Assembly: GCA_036245525.1 (NCBI GenBank)
Contig: BTPG01000004.1
Location: forward strand, 18,927,103-18,991,102
Direction: 5' to 3'
DNA length: 64,000 bases
Source: Semisulcospira habei
Lineage: Eukaryota; Mollusca; Gastropoda; Semisulcospiridae
Shown: piece after piece, positions 9,166 through 20,095 of the stretch
Position numbering within the stretch: position 1 is the first letter of the stretch
How the letters are laid out: each line of letters opens with the position of its first letter
Made by a program: the position numbers and the translations under genes
The notes under the pieces: model-generated
Seen by the model: only the letters and a program-made list of their open reading frames with translations
What the model was told of the DNA's origin: nothing
Database searches by the model: none

Positions 9166-10806
9166 ATGACGTCCTGTGGTGAAAGCCGGAAGTCTTCGGA
9201 AGCCACAGGACCGAGCCGCCTCTCTCTATCCAGGGACACAACCATGGGCACATGGAACGTCAAGACCATGTACCAGAGCGGCAAGGCCGCCCAGATAGCA
9301 GCGGAAATGCAAAAGCACAACCTTTCCCTGCTAGGTATCAGTGAAGCCAGATGGACGCAGTCTGGCCAGAAAAGGCTGTTAAGTGGGGAGATGATTCTGT
9401 ATTCAGGTCATGAAGAGGAGAATGCCCCCCATACAGAAGGAGTAGCATTCATGCTGTCACCAGTGGCACAGAGAGCGCTGATGGGCTGGGAACCTCTTGG
9501 GCCAAGAATTATCACAGCAGCCTTTAGAACCAAGAAAAAGCTCAAGCTGAACGTCATCCAGTGTTATGCGCCCACCAATGACAGTGACGAGGAAGAGAAA
9601 CAAGAGTTCTACGACCGACTCCAGAGTGCCGTGGACAAATGTGCGGAGCGAGACATCACCATCGTCATGGGCGATTTTAATGCCAAAATAGGGGAGGACA
9701 ACACCGGATACGAAGAGGTGATGGGGAGACAGGGACTAGGCTCGGAGATGAGTGAGAACGGGGAGAGGTTTGTGGACTTTTGTGCTCTAAACCGACTTGT
9801 CATTGGAGGCAGCATCTTCCCACACAAAAGAATACACAAAGCAACTTGGGTCTCACCTGACCATACAACAGAGAACCAAATAGACCATATCTGCATTAGC
9901 AAGAAATTTAGAAGATCCCTTCAAGATGTTCGAGTGAGGAGGGGAGCAGATGTCACCTCAGACCACCATCTGCTTACCTTAAGAATGAAGCTCAAGCTAA
10001 AGAAAAGCCGCACAGAGACAACAAGAAGACAGCGCTATAATGTAGGCCTCCTGAGAGAAACTGGAGTTAGAGAAGAGTTCAAACTGGTGCTGTCCAACCG
10101 GTTTCAAGCGCTACAGGAGCTAGTAAATGAAGAGGAGGCGGTCACCACAGAGCAGCAGTGGAATGCAGTTAGAGAGGCGCTGAACTCAACCTGCAAAGAC
10201 ACTGTAGGGTTCAGGAAACACCATCACAAGGACTGGCTGTCGGCACAGACCTTGAAGAAGATAGAAGTTAGGAAGCAGAAGAAAGCAGCGGTCAACAACA
10301 GTCGCACGAGAGCAGCCAAAGTAAGGGCACAGGAGGAATACTCGGAAGCCAACCGCGAGGTGAAGAGGAGTATCAGGGCAGACAAGAGGGCCTACACAGA
10401 CAGCCTGGCAGCAGAGGCAGAAAAGGCAGCAGGCAGTGGCAACATGAAACAGCTCTACGACATTACCAGAAGATTGTCGGGTAAGTATGGCCATACAGAA
10501 AGACCAGTAAAAGACAAGGAAGGCAAGCCTATTGCAGACAGAGCAGACCAACTCGACAGATGGGCCGAGTATTTTGAAGAGTTATTGAACAGACCTAGCC
10601 CACCCGACCCCCCCGACATCCAGCCGGCAGAGACCGACCTACCCATCAGCTGTGACAGACCCAGCCGGGAAGAGATCACAAGAGCAGTGGCATTTTTGAA
10701 GAACGGCAAAGCAGCAGGGCCAGATGGCATCCCAGCGGAGTCTCTGAAAGCAGACCTAGAGACAACAGTGGAGATGTTGTACCCACTGTTTGGGAAGAGG
10801 AGGTGA
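9166..10806 (+). CDS. LINE endonuclease and start of reverse transcriptase
   Basis: The ATG at 9166 opens 546 codons. Residues from about 28 form an AP-type endonuclease: GTWNVKTM, ISEARWTQSG, YAPTND, the catalytic GDFNAKIG, and SDHHLLTL near residue 270. A charged linker of about 130 residues, rich in Lys, Arg and Glu, follows. The frame then enters the RT with the EITRAVAFLKNGKAAGPDGI block. The frame ends in TGA at 10804-10806 after YPLFGK, where relatives continue directly into the next RT block. The protein would nick DNA and prime reverse transcription at the target. The two halves must be read together, so this copy is probably inactive though young. RTE clade is my assignment from layout and tail. 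Confidence 0.88.
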   Translation: MTSCGESRKSSEATGPSRLSLSRDTTMGTWNVKTMYQSGKAAQIAAEMQKHNLSLLGISEARWTQSGQKRLLSGEMILYSGHEEENAPHTEGVAFMLSPVAQRALMGWEPLGPRIITAAFRTKKKLKLNVIQCYAPTNDSDEEEKQEFYDRLQSAVDKCAERDITIVMGDFNAKIGEDNTGYEEVMGRQGLGSEMSENGERFVDFCALNRLVIGGSIFPHKRIHKATWVSPDHTTENQIDHICISKKFRRSLQDVRVRRGADVTSDHHLLTLRMKLKLKKSRTETTRRQRYNVGLLRETGVREEFKLVLSNRFQALQELVNEEEAVTTEQQWNAVREALNSTCKDTVGFRKHHHKDWLSAQTLKKIEVRKQKKAAVNNSRTRAAKVRAQEEYSEANREVKRSIRADKRAYTDSLAAEAEKAAGSGNMKQLYDITRRLSGKYGHTERPVKDKEGKPIADRADQLDRWAEYFEELLNRPSPPDPPDIQPAETDLPISCDRPSREEITRAVAFLKNGKAAGPDGIPAESLKADLETTVEMLYPLFGKRR

Positions 10807-12170
10807 TGCCAGCTGACTGGAAGGATGGGTACCTAATCAAGCTTCCCAAGAAAGGCGACCTCAGCAAGTGTTCCAACTACAGAGGAATCACCTTGCTGTC
10901 AGTACCAGGAAAGGTCTTCAACAGGATCATCCTGGAGAGAATGAAGAGCTCCGTTGACCCCCAGCTGAGAGACCAGCAAGCAGGATTCAGGAAGAACCGA
11001 TCATGTACAGACCAGATCGCCACTCTCCGCATCATCGTGGAACAGTCTCTGGAGTGGAGCTCCCCGCTGTACGTCAACTTTGTGGATTATGAGAAAGCAT
11101 TTGACAGCGTGGACCGAGAGACTCTGTGGAAACTCCTACGACACTACGGTGTACCCACAAAGCTCGTCCGCCTGATCAAGAGCAGCTACGATGGCATGAC
11201 ATGTCGCGTGATCCACGAAGGGCAGTTCACCAGGGAGCTCCAGGTCAGAACTGGTGTCAGGCAGGGGTGTCTGCTGTCTCCGTTCCTCTTCCTACTGGCC
11301 ATAGACTGGGTCATGAAGATGACCACAGAGCACAGACGAAGTGGAATACAGTGGACACTGTGGACACAGCTTGACGACCTCGATTTTGCAGACGACTTGG
11401 CATTACTGTCCCACACTCATCAACAAATGCAGGACAAGACCACGAGGCTTGCTGAAATCTCGTCCCAAGTGGGCCTCACCATTCACAAACAGAAAACAAA
11501 GACAGTGAGGCTGAACGCAACCAGGGAAGAACCAATCTTGCTTGCTGGCACCCCGTTGGAGGAGGTGGAGTCCTTCACCTATCTCGGGAGCATCATAGAC
11601 AAAAAAGGCGGCACTGATGCAGATGTCAGAGCACGAATCGGTAAAGCCAGAGCAGCCTTTCTCCAGTTAAAAAAAGTGTGGAGTTCCAAAGAGCTGTCAC
11701 AACACACCAAAGTCCGGATTTTCAACTCCAATGTAAAAGCAGTTCTCCTGTATGGAGCAGAGACTTGGAGATTGACAAAAACCACAGTCAACAGAGTACA
11801 GACCTTCATGAACAGTTGCCTTAGAAGAATTTTGAAAATCCACTGGCCAGAGAAGATCAGCAACGTCAGACTCTGGGAGAGAACAGAGCAGATAACAGCA
11901 GAGAATGAAATTGGGCGAAGAAGATGGGGATGGATCGGTCACAGTCTGAGAAAGCCAGCTTCCAGTATCACTAGGCAGGCATTGTCATGGAACCCCCAGG
12001 GAAAGAGGAAAAGAGGTAGGCCGAGAAACTCCTGGCGTCGAGACCTCCAAGCAGACATCAAGAGACTGGGAACCACCTGGAGTAGAATCGAAGGAGAAGC
12101 ACAGGACAGGAGTTGCTGGAGGTCTCTCGTCGACGGCCTATACCCGGGTAGGGGTGACAGGCGTAAGTAA
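10806..12170 (+). CDS. LINE reverse transcriptase, C-terminal part
   Basis: The frame is open from about 10784 (TVWEEE, then MPADWKDGYLI) to TAA at 12170. RT motifs are in order: NYRGITLLS, GKVFNRIILERM, QAGFRKNRSCTDQI, the catalytic Asp block VDYEKAFDSVD, VRTGVRQGCLLSPFLF, and the FADDLALLS catalytic pair. After the thumb come VLLYGAETW and a C-terminal RRWGWIGHSLRK block with a basic RKRGRPR segment, a tail common to this LINE group. The first ATG in frame is at 10806. The real protein is the continuation of the upstream frame, separated by a net indel at about 10790. Confidence 0.88.
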   Translation: MPADWKDGYLIKLPKKGDLSKCSNYRGITLLSVPGKVFNRIILERMKSSVDPQLRDQQAGFRKNRSCTDQIATLRIIVEQSLEWSSPLYVNFVDYEKAFDSVDRETLWKLLRHYGVPTKLVRLIKSSYDGMTCRVIHEGQFTRELQVRTGVRQGCLLSPFLFLLAIDWVMKMTTEHRRSGIQWTLWTQLDDLDFADDLALLSHTHQQMQDKTTRLAEISSQVGLTIHKQKTKTVRLNATREEPILLAGTPLEEVESFTYLGSIIDKKGGTDADVRARIGKARAAFLQLKKVWSSKELSQHTKVRIFNSNVKAVLLYGAETWRLTKTTVNRVQTFMNSCLRRILKIHWPEKISNVRLWERTEQITAENEIGRRRWGWIGHSLRKPASSITRQALSWNPQGKRKRGRPRNSWRRDLQADIKRLGTTWSRIEGEAQDRSCWRSLVDGLYPGRGDRRK

Positions 12171-12181
12171 GTAAGTAAGTA
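12163..12181 (+). repeat. LINE 3' GTAA microsatellite tail
   Basis: Four to five GTAA units follow directly on the LINE stop codon. Confidence 0.85.
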
Positions 12182-12187
12182 CATCAG

Positions 12188-12257
12188 TGGCAGTTTTTGT
12201 CATGATTCCAGTGGGAATCATGGTGACAAAAACCGCTACAGGCAAGCAAAGGGTTAA
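12188..12257. repeat. Small TTTTTGTC hairpin ending AAAGGGTTAA
   Basis: TTTTTGTCATGATTCC faces GGAATCATGGTGACAAAAA and is followed by AAAGGGTTAA. Other members are at 28905-28984, 42350-42418, 42447-42532 and about 52090. Confidence 0.7.
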
Positions 12258-12539
12258 ATTGATTTATTTTCGCTACTATGTGTCAAGTCGAAAGCAATGG
12301 GATGACTGTAAACACTTTGCTGCAAAGTAAGATATATGCAGTCTGTCATGACACACCTCTGACAGTTACTAGGGCCTTATTCCAACCTCATCTTTTTGTT
12401 ACCTATTATTTTGTGGTGTTAAGGACGACAGTGGGAGGTGGCATAATTAGGGAGGCAGCTTGAGTTTCCCACAAAAAACCCAGTATGTTTGTATAGGGAA
12501 ACAAAACGAAAAACAAGTTTCTGGTTAGTGTTATGAAAC

Positions 12540-12775
12540 AGACAGTAGCAGTATGCATATAAGTCTAAAATTTGAGCCCATGGTCGCTTTTCCCAAATTT
12601 TGGAGGTGTCACCTAACGACCATGAACTAGTTGTAGGAGGGATCAGCAGTGATAATTCAAGGGTTGTGCCAGATTAGCTTGGCGCCATCAGGCGCCAAGC
12701 TAATCTGGCACTACCCTTGAATTATGATAGTGATTGATCACCTGCTGCAGGGCGTCGCAGCTGACTGGGTTAACC
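12540..12775. repeat. TTAA-type palindromic repeat, subfamily 2
   Basis: The core 12651-12728 is a near-perfect palindrome (GATAATTCAAGGG ... CCCTTGAATTAT) centred on GGCGCC-ATCA-GGCGCC. It is flanked by a less conserved arm with the CACCTAACGACCATG block and ends GGGTTAA. Confidence 0.75.
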
Positions 12776-13002
12776 CCTTTCCTGCCAGCAGACACAGACT
12801 GTTTATCAAATCATCATAATAAATTCAACATCAGAGTGACCAAACTATCACAGCAACATCGATACAAAGTAGTTTCAGCAAGAGGCCCACTACGGTGGGT
12901 GCTCATGAGGATCAATGCCGCTTATGGCTGAGTGTCGTTCGATGTGCCCAGGCAGTTAGGTGGTTAAATTAACATGTTCGAGTATGTTTGTTTTTTTGTT
13001 AG

Positions 13003-13071
13003 GTTGGAGCTGCTTTGAGGCCAGCCTTTTCCCCAGAGACTTCCTCAGATGTTACTGCAGCCGCTTGTGAT
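13003..13071 (+). CDS. HEATR5B: HEATR5-like gene, window exon 1
   Basis: This exon has 23 codons, phase 0 at both ends. The acceptor is a T-rich tract ending TTAG and the donor is GAT/GTAAGT. The peptide begins VGAALRPAFSPETSSD and ends in an AAAC motif. It leads without break into the next exon (VCSKWIGSG), an order known from HEATR5A/B proteins. It is too short to stand out as a frame, but the phase and the family match support it. Earlier exons must lie upstream of the window. Confidence 0.85.
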
Positions 13072-13593
13072 GTAAGTACTTCAACAACTATATGTTTTAC
13101 AACATGAGGAATGGGTGGGGAAAAAAAAACAGGAAATGGATGGGATGGCAGAATGATGGGTAGGTTTGTGTGTGTGCATGCTTGTGATAGTCATGCATGT
13201 GTGTTGACGAGCGAAAGCAATGTGATATCACCTGAGTATTTCTGATAACTCGAAAGATGTTGCATTTCTTTTGGTCGTCAATATATAAATATGTTTGTAT
13301 GTGTAAGACCAAGTACCTTTCTGAAAATGCTTCGAGTTGCTTGTGTGTGCTGATCTGAGTTTGGATTTCAGGGCTTAAGGCCATAAGGTCTGTAATCATA
13401 GACCAGCACACATATTTTTATTTTTTTTAGCATACAGTGATTATCGGATGTAACGAAAATCCAGGGGACCCACATTGCTTTGTTATTTCATCCAAAGTTA
13501 TTTATAAGTGGAGTGATTTACATGGAAATGGTATTGTATGGCATTGAAGCATTTTTACATCCGACATATGTTATTTCAGACGATGTTACATAA

Positions 13594-14045
<452 letters not shown>

Positions 14046-14261
14046 GCGTTCAGACGTGTTTTCTCTAGCCTCTGGACTTTGAAGTTTTTCGACCGGTTTG
14101 GTCTGCCTTGCTTGCTTCGTCTTCACCGGCCTTGGATTCTACTCTTGCGACGGTTGGTCGACTGCAGCTTCGGTCGTGTTCAAGGGTTCCCTCTCTGGCT
14201 TTGCCGGTCGGGCTGTGGGGGTCATGGAACTTTCTCCTTCTGGTACCGCTCCGACTGAGAG

Positions 14262-14707
14262 GTAAGGTAGTTAGAGGAGCCTAGGCTGGTTGCCCGGGCG
14301 GGGCACAGGCACGAGCAGCTTGCTTTTTGCTTCGCTTCTTCCTCGTTTGGGGTTTTTTGGGCTCTGTTTGGTTGCCTGATTAGCTGAAGAATGTTTTGCG
14401 CCGGTTTTTGGGCGGGCTTTTCGCGCCATTGCCAGCTGCGAGCAGTGAGTTCCGTTACTGTACCTAGGCCATACCTAACTTACTTAGGCTTACGGTTTAG
14501 ACGCCCTGCGTTATGACGAAGGCTTGGATGCTCACCTGTCCCGGCAGGGTTTGTTTTCCCTCCGCCGTGGTTTTAACTAAATGTTGACGGCATGTGAGCC
14601 ATACGTTGGTTAATTGGGTGCCTGACACCACTGTAGCTTGGGGCCTAAAGCTTAACGGGGAGATTGGTGGACACTCGCCGAGTGCCTTCATGTTTTGTGT
14701 GTTGCAG
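14262..14707 (+). other. D3 leader intron
   Basis: The donor is GAGAG/GTAAGG and the acceptor GTGTGTTGCAG. The 446-nt intron separates the start-codon exon from the zinc-finger exon. The same arrangement is seen in D2, D4, D5 and D6. Confidence 0.75.
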
Positions 14708-15067
14708 TGGCCTACTGATGACATGCACAAAATGCGGAGGCTTCCAGTGGCCGTCGGATAACCATGCAGTCTGTCTCCCCTGCGCTGGGTGTGCGTCCGA
14801 CCATACGTGTGACGTCTGTGCTACATGGCCAGAACTGCGGTGGTCTAATCTCTGGAACTTTTATAGGAGGGAGCCTCCTGCCCTCTCGGGTACCTTGAAG
14901 ATTATCGAGACGCCTTCCGCTGTGCCCCCGGCACCGGACGTGCGAGACCAACGGGATCCGACGCAGATGACGCCACTGAGTAATCAAGGGACTAGTCCAC
15001 AGAGTGGGAGTTCGACCGTCAAGACCGCCTCCATTCGAGAGCGCGCCCGGACACAGCTGGTGGAAAG

Positions 15068-15216
15068 AACCCGCCTCTCCCAAGAGCCTGGTTTGGTGGG
15101 ACGCTCGTGGCGTCCCTCCTCCACCGTCGTTCCCCACTCGTCTCTGAGGAAGCCGCCGGGATCCCGCTGGAGGTCCCCTGCCCGGCCAGTAACCCGCCTC
15201 TCCCAAGAGCCTGGTT
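15068..15216 (+). repeat. D3 hairpin repeats (two copies)
   Basis: Two identical units (15068-15093 and 15191-15216) fold as AACC/GGTT outer and CTCT/AGAG inner stems with a CCCA loop. The same unit occurs at least six times in D7 with paired substitutions. Confidence 0.75.
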
Positions 15217-16607
15217 CAGAGAGACGTACATGCACTCATCCGGAGCCTCCTGGTTGTGAAGAACGTAGACACAGGGATTCAGCTCGACGTTTTCGCTCTC
15301 CTTCGCACGATCGTAGGAGGAACTTCTCTTCTCATTGCTCGTCGCATTGGGACTCCCCTCGCCACAGACGGTTTTCACCTTCTTCGCGTTCCCCTTCTCG
15401 TTTGGACTCCCGTTCGTCCCGTCCCTCTTCCCTTCGACCGGCCACTTCCCCTCTTCCTCGTCCTCACCGTTCCGTTCCCCCTCGTCGCAGCCTTTCTCCT
15501 CGTCGGGATCCGCCCTCGGCACGCAGGAGACCCTCACCGCGTCGTTCAGACTACCGCTCTCCCCTGCGGAGGGAGTCTTCGTCCGCTGCGGTTCTCCGAC
15601 AACGGGATTCCCGGCCTCGGAGCCCTCGTCGCCCTCTTCGGTCGCCGGTTTCCGGACAGCGGGACTTCGACACCCTCAGTTTGACGCCGGAGGATTCTTC
15701 GGACTGGTTACTCGGAGGTCTCAGCCGTTCTTCAGCTTCTGCCTCTTCGGCTTCCAGTGTGTCGGCCTCTGTCAGACAGGTTTCTTCTACCCGGATGGAC
15801 ACGTGGCTGGCGCTGGACGGGGCTGCCAAGCTCATCGCCGCCTCCTTACCTGAGGACGTTTGTCCGGCTTCACCCCCTGTGAAGAGGAAGATTTCGCCTT
15901 CGTGGACGCGGATAGGACTGTCAAGAGGTTCAAGTCCCTCCCACAGCCGGCTAGTTTTTTTGATCTGCGGGACACCTTCTCGTCTCACCTGCTTTCGGAG
16001 ACTCGGAACTCGGACTTCTTCGCGGACGGGAGATGGCCTTCCGCTCTGGACATCGCATTTCAACAGGATTGGTATGCCGGCCATTCGCAGTCGTTCCTCT
16101 GCCCGCTTCCACCCGTGGATCCCGCCGCTCTGATGCAAGCCGGAGGTGCTTCTATGCTGAAACGGTCCTTCCCACGGGGACTGGATAGGACGGCGTCGCT
16201 GGTCCGGAACACGCTCGCCTGCTCCGGTTTCTTGGATTTACTGACACAGGCTTTCGTCCGTCGTCTCGAGGAAGCTTGGCAGCCTGCTCTGTCTCCCCTC
16301 CTGGGAGACCTACTAGTCATGGCGGAGGCTGGGAACCGCGCAGCTTATCACTCCTCGGTTAACGCAATGGCAGCCGCGGCCAACTGCGACCTTATGCGAC
16401 GAGACGCCGTCCTACAGGCTTGCAGTGGAATGCCGATCGACCTGAGTACTCAGCTACGTCGGGCCCCCCTGGGAGGGTCTCTGCTCTTCGGGGATACTTG
16501 GCAGACGGTGAAGGACTCCAACTCCGACCGTTGGCCTCGCAAGGCTGTCAAGCAGCGCTTTCCTCCCGCCCGCACGGCCCTGGGTCGCTCCTTGCGGGCG
16601 CGTAAAC

Positions 16608-18725
16608 GTGTCACCTCGGACCCGTCTGCCCCGCCATGAGCTGCGCTGCGCCGTCGCCCGTCCTTCCATCGCCCTGGCCCAGCTAGCGCCCCTACCCCTG
16701 CCTGGCCCCGTCCCGCCCATCGCCCTGGGCGCGGGCGGGCCACCTGACTTGTCCCCGGTTCCGCCCCCGCCGACCGTCGTCGGGGCTCCAGTCGGCGGGA
16801 GGCTAGCACGATTCAGCGAGGAGTGGCGCTCGCTGTTTCGAGACGAGCCCTGGGTTTTGGACGTAGTCACCAGAGGATTACGGATCTCGTTCCGCTCTCC
16901 TCCGCCTTTGCGCTCCGTTCCACTTTGGACAGAGGTTCCGTCCGACGTCCTCAAGGCCGCCGCTCTGCGAGGAGAAGTCGCGGCTCTCCTGGCGAAGCAG
17001 GCCACAGAGATAGTGCAGCGTCCGGACTCGCCCGCCTTTTACAGCCGTCTGTTTGTGGTGCCTAAACCCGGCGGCAAGTGGCGGCCAGTCATAGATCTGT
17101 CGGCGCTGAACGCCTTCATCGCGGCCCCTTCCTTTCGGATGGAGACGACAAGGGCCCTTCAGGCGGCGGTTCAACCCATGGACTACGCGGTCAGTCTAGA
17201 TCTGTCCGACGCCTACCTACATGTTCCCATGCACTCGTCTGCCAGGAAGTACCTGCGCTTCGCGTTCGAAGGAGTGATTTACCAGTTTTGCGCCCTTCCG
17301 TTCGGTCACAACCTCAGCCCCTGGGCCTTCACCCGCATCATGGATGCTGTAGTGGCCAAGGCAAGGCAGTTGTTGTCCAGTCCGACGTCAAATTATCTCG
17401 ACGACCTACTCTTGAGAAATCAGGTGGAGACCGCGCTTGCGGCAGACAGGGACGCCCTTTTACGGCTGCTTTACCGGTTGGGTTTCCTGGTCAACACCGG
17501 AAAGTCGGACTTCACTCCTGCGCGCCACTTCATCCACCTAGGCATGGAGTTTGTCACGGACCGCAACAGGGTACTCTTGCCAGAGAAACGGATTGTGAAG
17601 TTATCCGCTCTCGCCGCGTTGGTAGATCAGCAGCAGGCAGCCCCCGCCAGGGTCTGGCTTCAGCTTCTGGGCCTGATCAACGCAGCAGCGGATCTTATCC
17701 CCCTTGGGCGTCTCTACTCCCGACCGCCACAACTTCATCTCCTACTGCTCTGGCGTCCCTCCTCGGGCGACTTGACCACGATCGTCCCCGTGTCCCCGCT
17801 GGTACGCCCCCACCTCTTACGGTGGACCGACAGGGCGTGGTTGGCTCTGGGAGTCCCCATTTCCTCTCCATCCCCTCACCTCTCCCTGTGTGTCGACGCG
17901 AGTCGGGCTGGTTGGGGAGCCCACCTGCTTCCTCAGTTCACCACGACGTCCGGCCTCTGGCCTCCGGAGTTCGCGGACAAACACAGCAACTGGTTGGAAC
18001 TGCAAGCGGTGTGGCAGGCCATCATCGTTTGGGAAGAGCAACTCAGACACCAGCATCTTCTCGTCCTTTCGGACAACTCGACAGTGGTAGCGTATATACA
18101 GAAGCAGGGAGGAACTCATTCACCTGATCTTTGCATGCTACTGTTCCGATTGATGCGATGGTGCGAGGACCGCGATCTGACTCTCAGCGCTCGCCATATC
18201 CCCGGTCGCCTGAATGTTTTGGCGGACTCCCTATCTCGTCGAGGACAGCTCATTCACACGGAATGGACGCTACGCCAGGACATTTTCCGGATGATTTGCT
18301 CTCACTGGGAGACCCCGATGGTGGACCTGTTCGCCACGAGGTGGAATCACCAGCTTCCCCTCTTCGTATCCCCAGTACCGGATCCCCTGGCTTGGGCGGT
18401 CGACGCCTTATCCATTCCCTGGGACGGACTCATAGCGTACGCCTTTCCCCCGACAGTCCTTGTTCCCAAAGTCCTCCTAAAGCTGCGAGGAACCAATGCG
18501 ATCCTGCTCCTGGTCGCCCCGTTCGCTTGGACTCGTTCCTGGTCCACCGACCTGATCAGCCTCGCCACTCACCCTCCTCTACTGCTCCCCATGCCCCGCA
18601 CTATGCTCAAGCAGCCACGTCAGGCGCTGTTCCACCCTTGTCCGGAACGCTTACTGCTACACGCCTGGAGGTTGTGCGGCAAGCCCTCTCCGCTAGAGGC
18701 TTCTCGGGTGCTGCAGTGGAAGTGA
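16608..18725 (+). CDS. D3 RT-RNase H-methyltransferase-like polyprotein
   Basis: This is a 705-codon open frame in +1 relative to the gag-like frame, which it overlaps by about 30 nt. A Pro-rich lead (to residue about 60) precedes SPVGG-like and RT motifs: FYSRLFVVPKPGGKWRPV, the catalytic SLDLSDAYLHVP, and NYLDDLLL at residue about 262. RNase H follows with CVDASRAGWG, NWLELQAV, LSDNSTVVAYI and NVLADSLSR, which supply the four acidic positions. The methyltransferase-like domain (VDLFATRWN, WAVDALSIPWDG, YAFPP) closes the protein. Start choice is uncertain: a GTG or ATG in the overlap, or +1 frameshifting from gag. The frame has no internal stop, so this part may still be functional. Confidence 0.9.
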   Translation: MSPRTRLPRHELRCAVARPSIALAQLAPLPLPGPVPPIALGAGGPPDLSPVPPPPTVVGAPVGGRLARFSEEWRSLFRDEPWVLDVVTRGLRISFRSPPPLRSVPLWTEVPSDVLKAAALRGEVAALLAKQATEIVQRPDSPAFYSRLFVVPKPGGKWRPVIDLSALNAFIAAPSFRMETTRALQAAVQPMDYAVSLDLSDAYLHVPMHSSARKYLRFAFEGVIYQFCALPFGHNLSPWAFTRIMDAVVAKARQLLSSPTSNYLDDLLLRNQVETALAADRDALLRLLYRLGFLVNTGKSDFTPARHFIHLGMEFVTDRNRVLLPEKRIVKLSALAALVDQQQAAPARVWLQLLGLINAAADLIPLGRLYSRPPQLHLLLLWRPSSGDLTTIVPVSPLVRPHLLRWTDRAWLALGVPISSPSPHLSLCVDASRAGWGAHLLPQFTTTSGLWPPEFADKHSNWLELQAVWQAIIVWEEQLRHQHLLVLSDNSTVVAYIQKQGGTHSPDLCMLLFRLMRWCEDRDLTLSARHIPGRLNVLADSLSRRGQLIHTEWTLRQDIFRMICSHWETPMVDLFATRWNHQLPLFVSPVPDPLAWAVDALSIPWDGLIAYAFPPTVLVPKVLLKLRGTNAILLLVAPFAWTRSWSTDLISLATHPPLLLPMPRTMLKQPRQALFHPCPERLLLHAWRLCGKPSPLEASRVLQWK

Positions 18726-19737
18726 TCGCTACAGCCCGCAAGCCCTCGACCAGACGTATCTATGAGGGGAAATGGAGGGTACTCTGTGCCTGGTGCAGCG
18801 ACCGTCGTCTCTCCCCCAACGAACTGACAAACCCCCAACTTGCGGACTTCTTCCTCTGGCTCTTCGGAGACCAAGGACTGGCCCCTATTACCATTCGGGG
18901 ATATCTCTCGATGATTGCCGACACCTACCGGCATCTCGGCCGCGCGGATCCCGGCGCATGTAAGGACCTAGCAGATCTTATGTCACACTTCGGACTACAA
19001 AGGCCTGCCTCTCGCTCACTACTTCCCCGCTGGGATTTACCTTGGGTTCTTACCTGGCTGAACTCACCACGTTTTGAACCACTACCGCTGGCCAGTCTGG
19101 CTGATGTGACGCGGAAGACCTGCTTCCTACTGGCGCTCGCCACCGCGGCACGAGTAAGCGAGATACACGCTCTATCAGCCCGGCCTACATGCCTGCAATT
19201 TCGAGCTGATCATTCGGTCCAACTTGTGACCGACCCTGCCTTCATTGCCAAGACTAGGTCTCTACTGACGGCACCACAGGTTATCACCTTACGACCGTTA
19301 CGCGGGAAAGACTTCCCCAAAGAGACCAGGCAACAAGATCCTGTACGAGCCCTCAGAGTGTACTTGCGCCGAACCAGAGCCGTCCGGAGGGGACGCTCAC
19401 GCCTCTTCTACCTTTAAAACCCGGAAGAAACGACATTACAGCACAGACAGTCTCTTCCTGGCTACGCTGGGTGATTCGCTCAGCATATGTCGATCTCTCC
19501 CCGCAGGGAGCGAAGAGCCTAAAGATTCGGGCGCACGAAGTACGGGCCATGGCCACGAGCGTAGCCTTCGACAGGAACTGCGCTGTCAAGGACATCGTGG
19601 CTGCGGTGGGCTGGCAATCAGAATCGACTTTCGCCCGCTTCTATCTACGGGATCTGGCAGGGCAGCGAGACAACCTCGCCTTGGTGGGGGACCTCACGGC
19701 GGCACAACACTCCCTCCCGGCGCCTCAGGCGCAGTAG
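18581..19737 (+). pseudogene. D3 tyrosine recombinase
   Basis: The YR frame lies -1 to the upstream ORF and overlaps its last 140 nt. It reads RLEVVRQALSARGFSG, RRIYEGKWRVLCAWC, FFLWLFGDQGLAP, the catalytic Arg in AARVSEIHALS, and QQDPVRALRVYLRR. A TAA at about 19417 ends it after RLFYL, where D4 and D5 continue into the next block. The rest is in another frame (19471-19737): the AHEVRAM H-x-x-R, GWQSESTFARFYLRDL with the nucleophile Tyr, and the C-terminal HSLPAP. One small deletion explains the shift. All catalytic residues survive in the two pieces. Confidence 0.88.
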
Positions 19738-19766
19738 GTACACACCCGCTAGGGAGTTCGGAGTGT
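19708..19766 (+). promoter_or_regulatory. D3 stop-codon-spanning stem-loop
   Basis: CACTCCC pairs with a GGAGTG block downstream of the YR stop. The inner hairpin GCGCC/GGCGC flanks the stop. It is less perfect than in D1 or D5. Confidence 0.5.
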
Positions 19767-19843
19767 CAGAGGAGAGGAGGGGGCCATGGCCTAGAGAAAA
19801 CCTTCTGGTGCGGCACCCTCCTCCTGTTCGGCATTCTTCTAGT

Positions 19844-19885
19844 AGTCATGTCATCGGTAATGTTTTTGAAGAAACAAATTCATTT
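19844..19885 (+). repeat. D3 ICR, left half (ends at D4 insertion)
   Basis: AGTCATGTCATCGGTAATG onward is complementary to the D3 left end at 13851-13880. The ICR continues at 26338-26384 after D4. Confidence 0.92.
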
Positions 19886-20095
19886 GTTTTCTCAAAACAA
19901 CATTACCGATGACATTACTGTTAGGAATACTGTCTCGCTAGCCTAATTTTAGCCCAAAATTGAGGTTGTGTGCCTTTAAGGAGGGAAAGTATCAGGGGGC
20001 GCTATCTGCTAGGCAGAGCCACGGTAGCCTCCCTTCCCTCCATATCCGGAACGCGGTCACCTGATTCGCCATTCTGTCTCTTCGCTGAGCCGTGG
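19886..20095 (+). repeat. D4 left inverted terminal repeat
   Basis: It starts GTTTTCTCAAAACAACATT and is complementary to 26078-26337 with one mismatch in the middle (GGGAAAGTATC against GGGAAGGTATC). It diverges only at the inner end. Confidence 0.92.

Larger units (their letters stand above)
8821..12185 (+). mobile_element. Non-LTR retrotransposon (RTE-like LINE)
   Basis: A 5' leader of about 345 bp (G/C-rich, including a GGGGGTAGCTTCCCCACCC block) precedes an apurinic endonuclease-reverse transcriptase gene. The gene is split by one frameshift. The 3' end is a GTAA microsatellite, the short-tandem tail typical of RTE-type LINEs. No separate gag-like ORF is visible. It has the same orientation as all DIRS elements and the host gene. 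I cannot identify a clear target duplication. Confidence 0.9.
14224..16639 (+). pseudogene. D3 ORF1 (zinc finger, RS-rich, gag-like), spliced and frameshifted
   Basis: Exon 1 is 14224-14261 (12 codons plus AG, beginning MELSPSG). Exon 2 starts at 14708 and joins in frame through AG/T to SGLLMTC and the zinc-finger CTKCGGFQWPSD. The cysteine pattern is CX2C...CX2CX2CX5CX2C. Two copies of the hairpin repeat follow, then an Arg/Ser/Pro-rich stretch (about 15260-15660) and the start of the gag-like domain (RMDTWLALDGAAKLIAA). Near 15880-15900 one frameshift moves the gag domain to the frame 15860-16639, which carries VKRFKSLPQP, WYAGHSQSF and AAANCDLMRRDAVL. The product is probably an RNA-binding or particle protein, but this copy is broken once. 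Confidence 0.85.

Noticed and set aside
15019..15537. Antisense open frames over Arg/Ser-rich regions
   Set aside because: They mirror the low-complexity sense coding and have no independent support.
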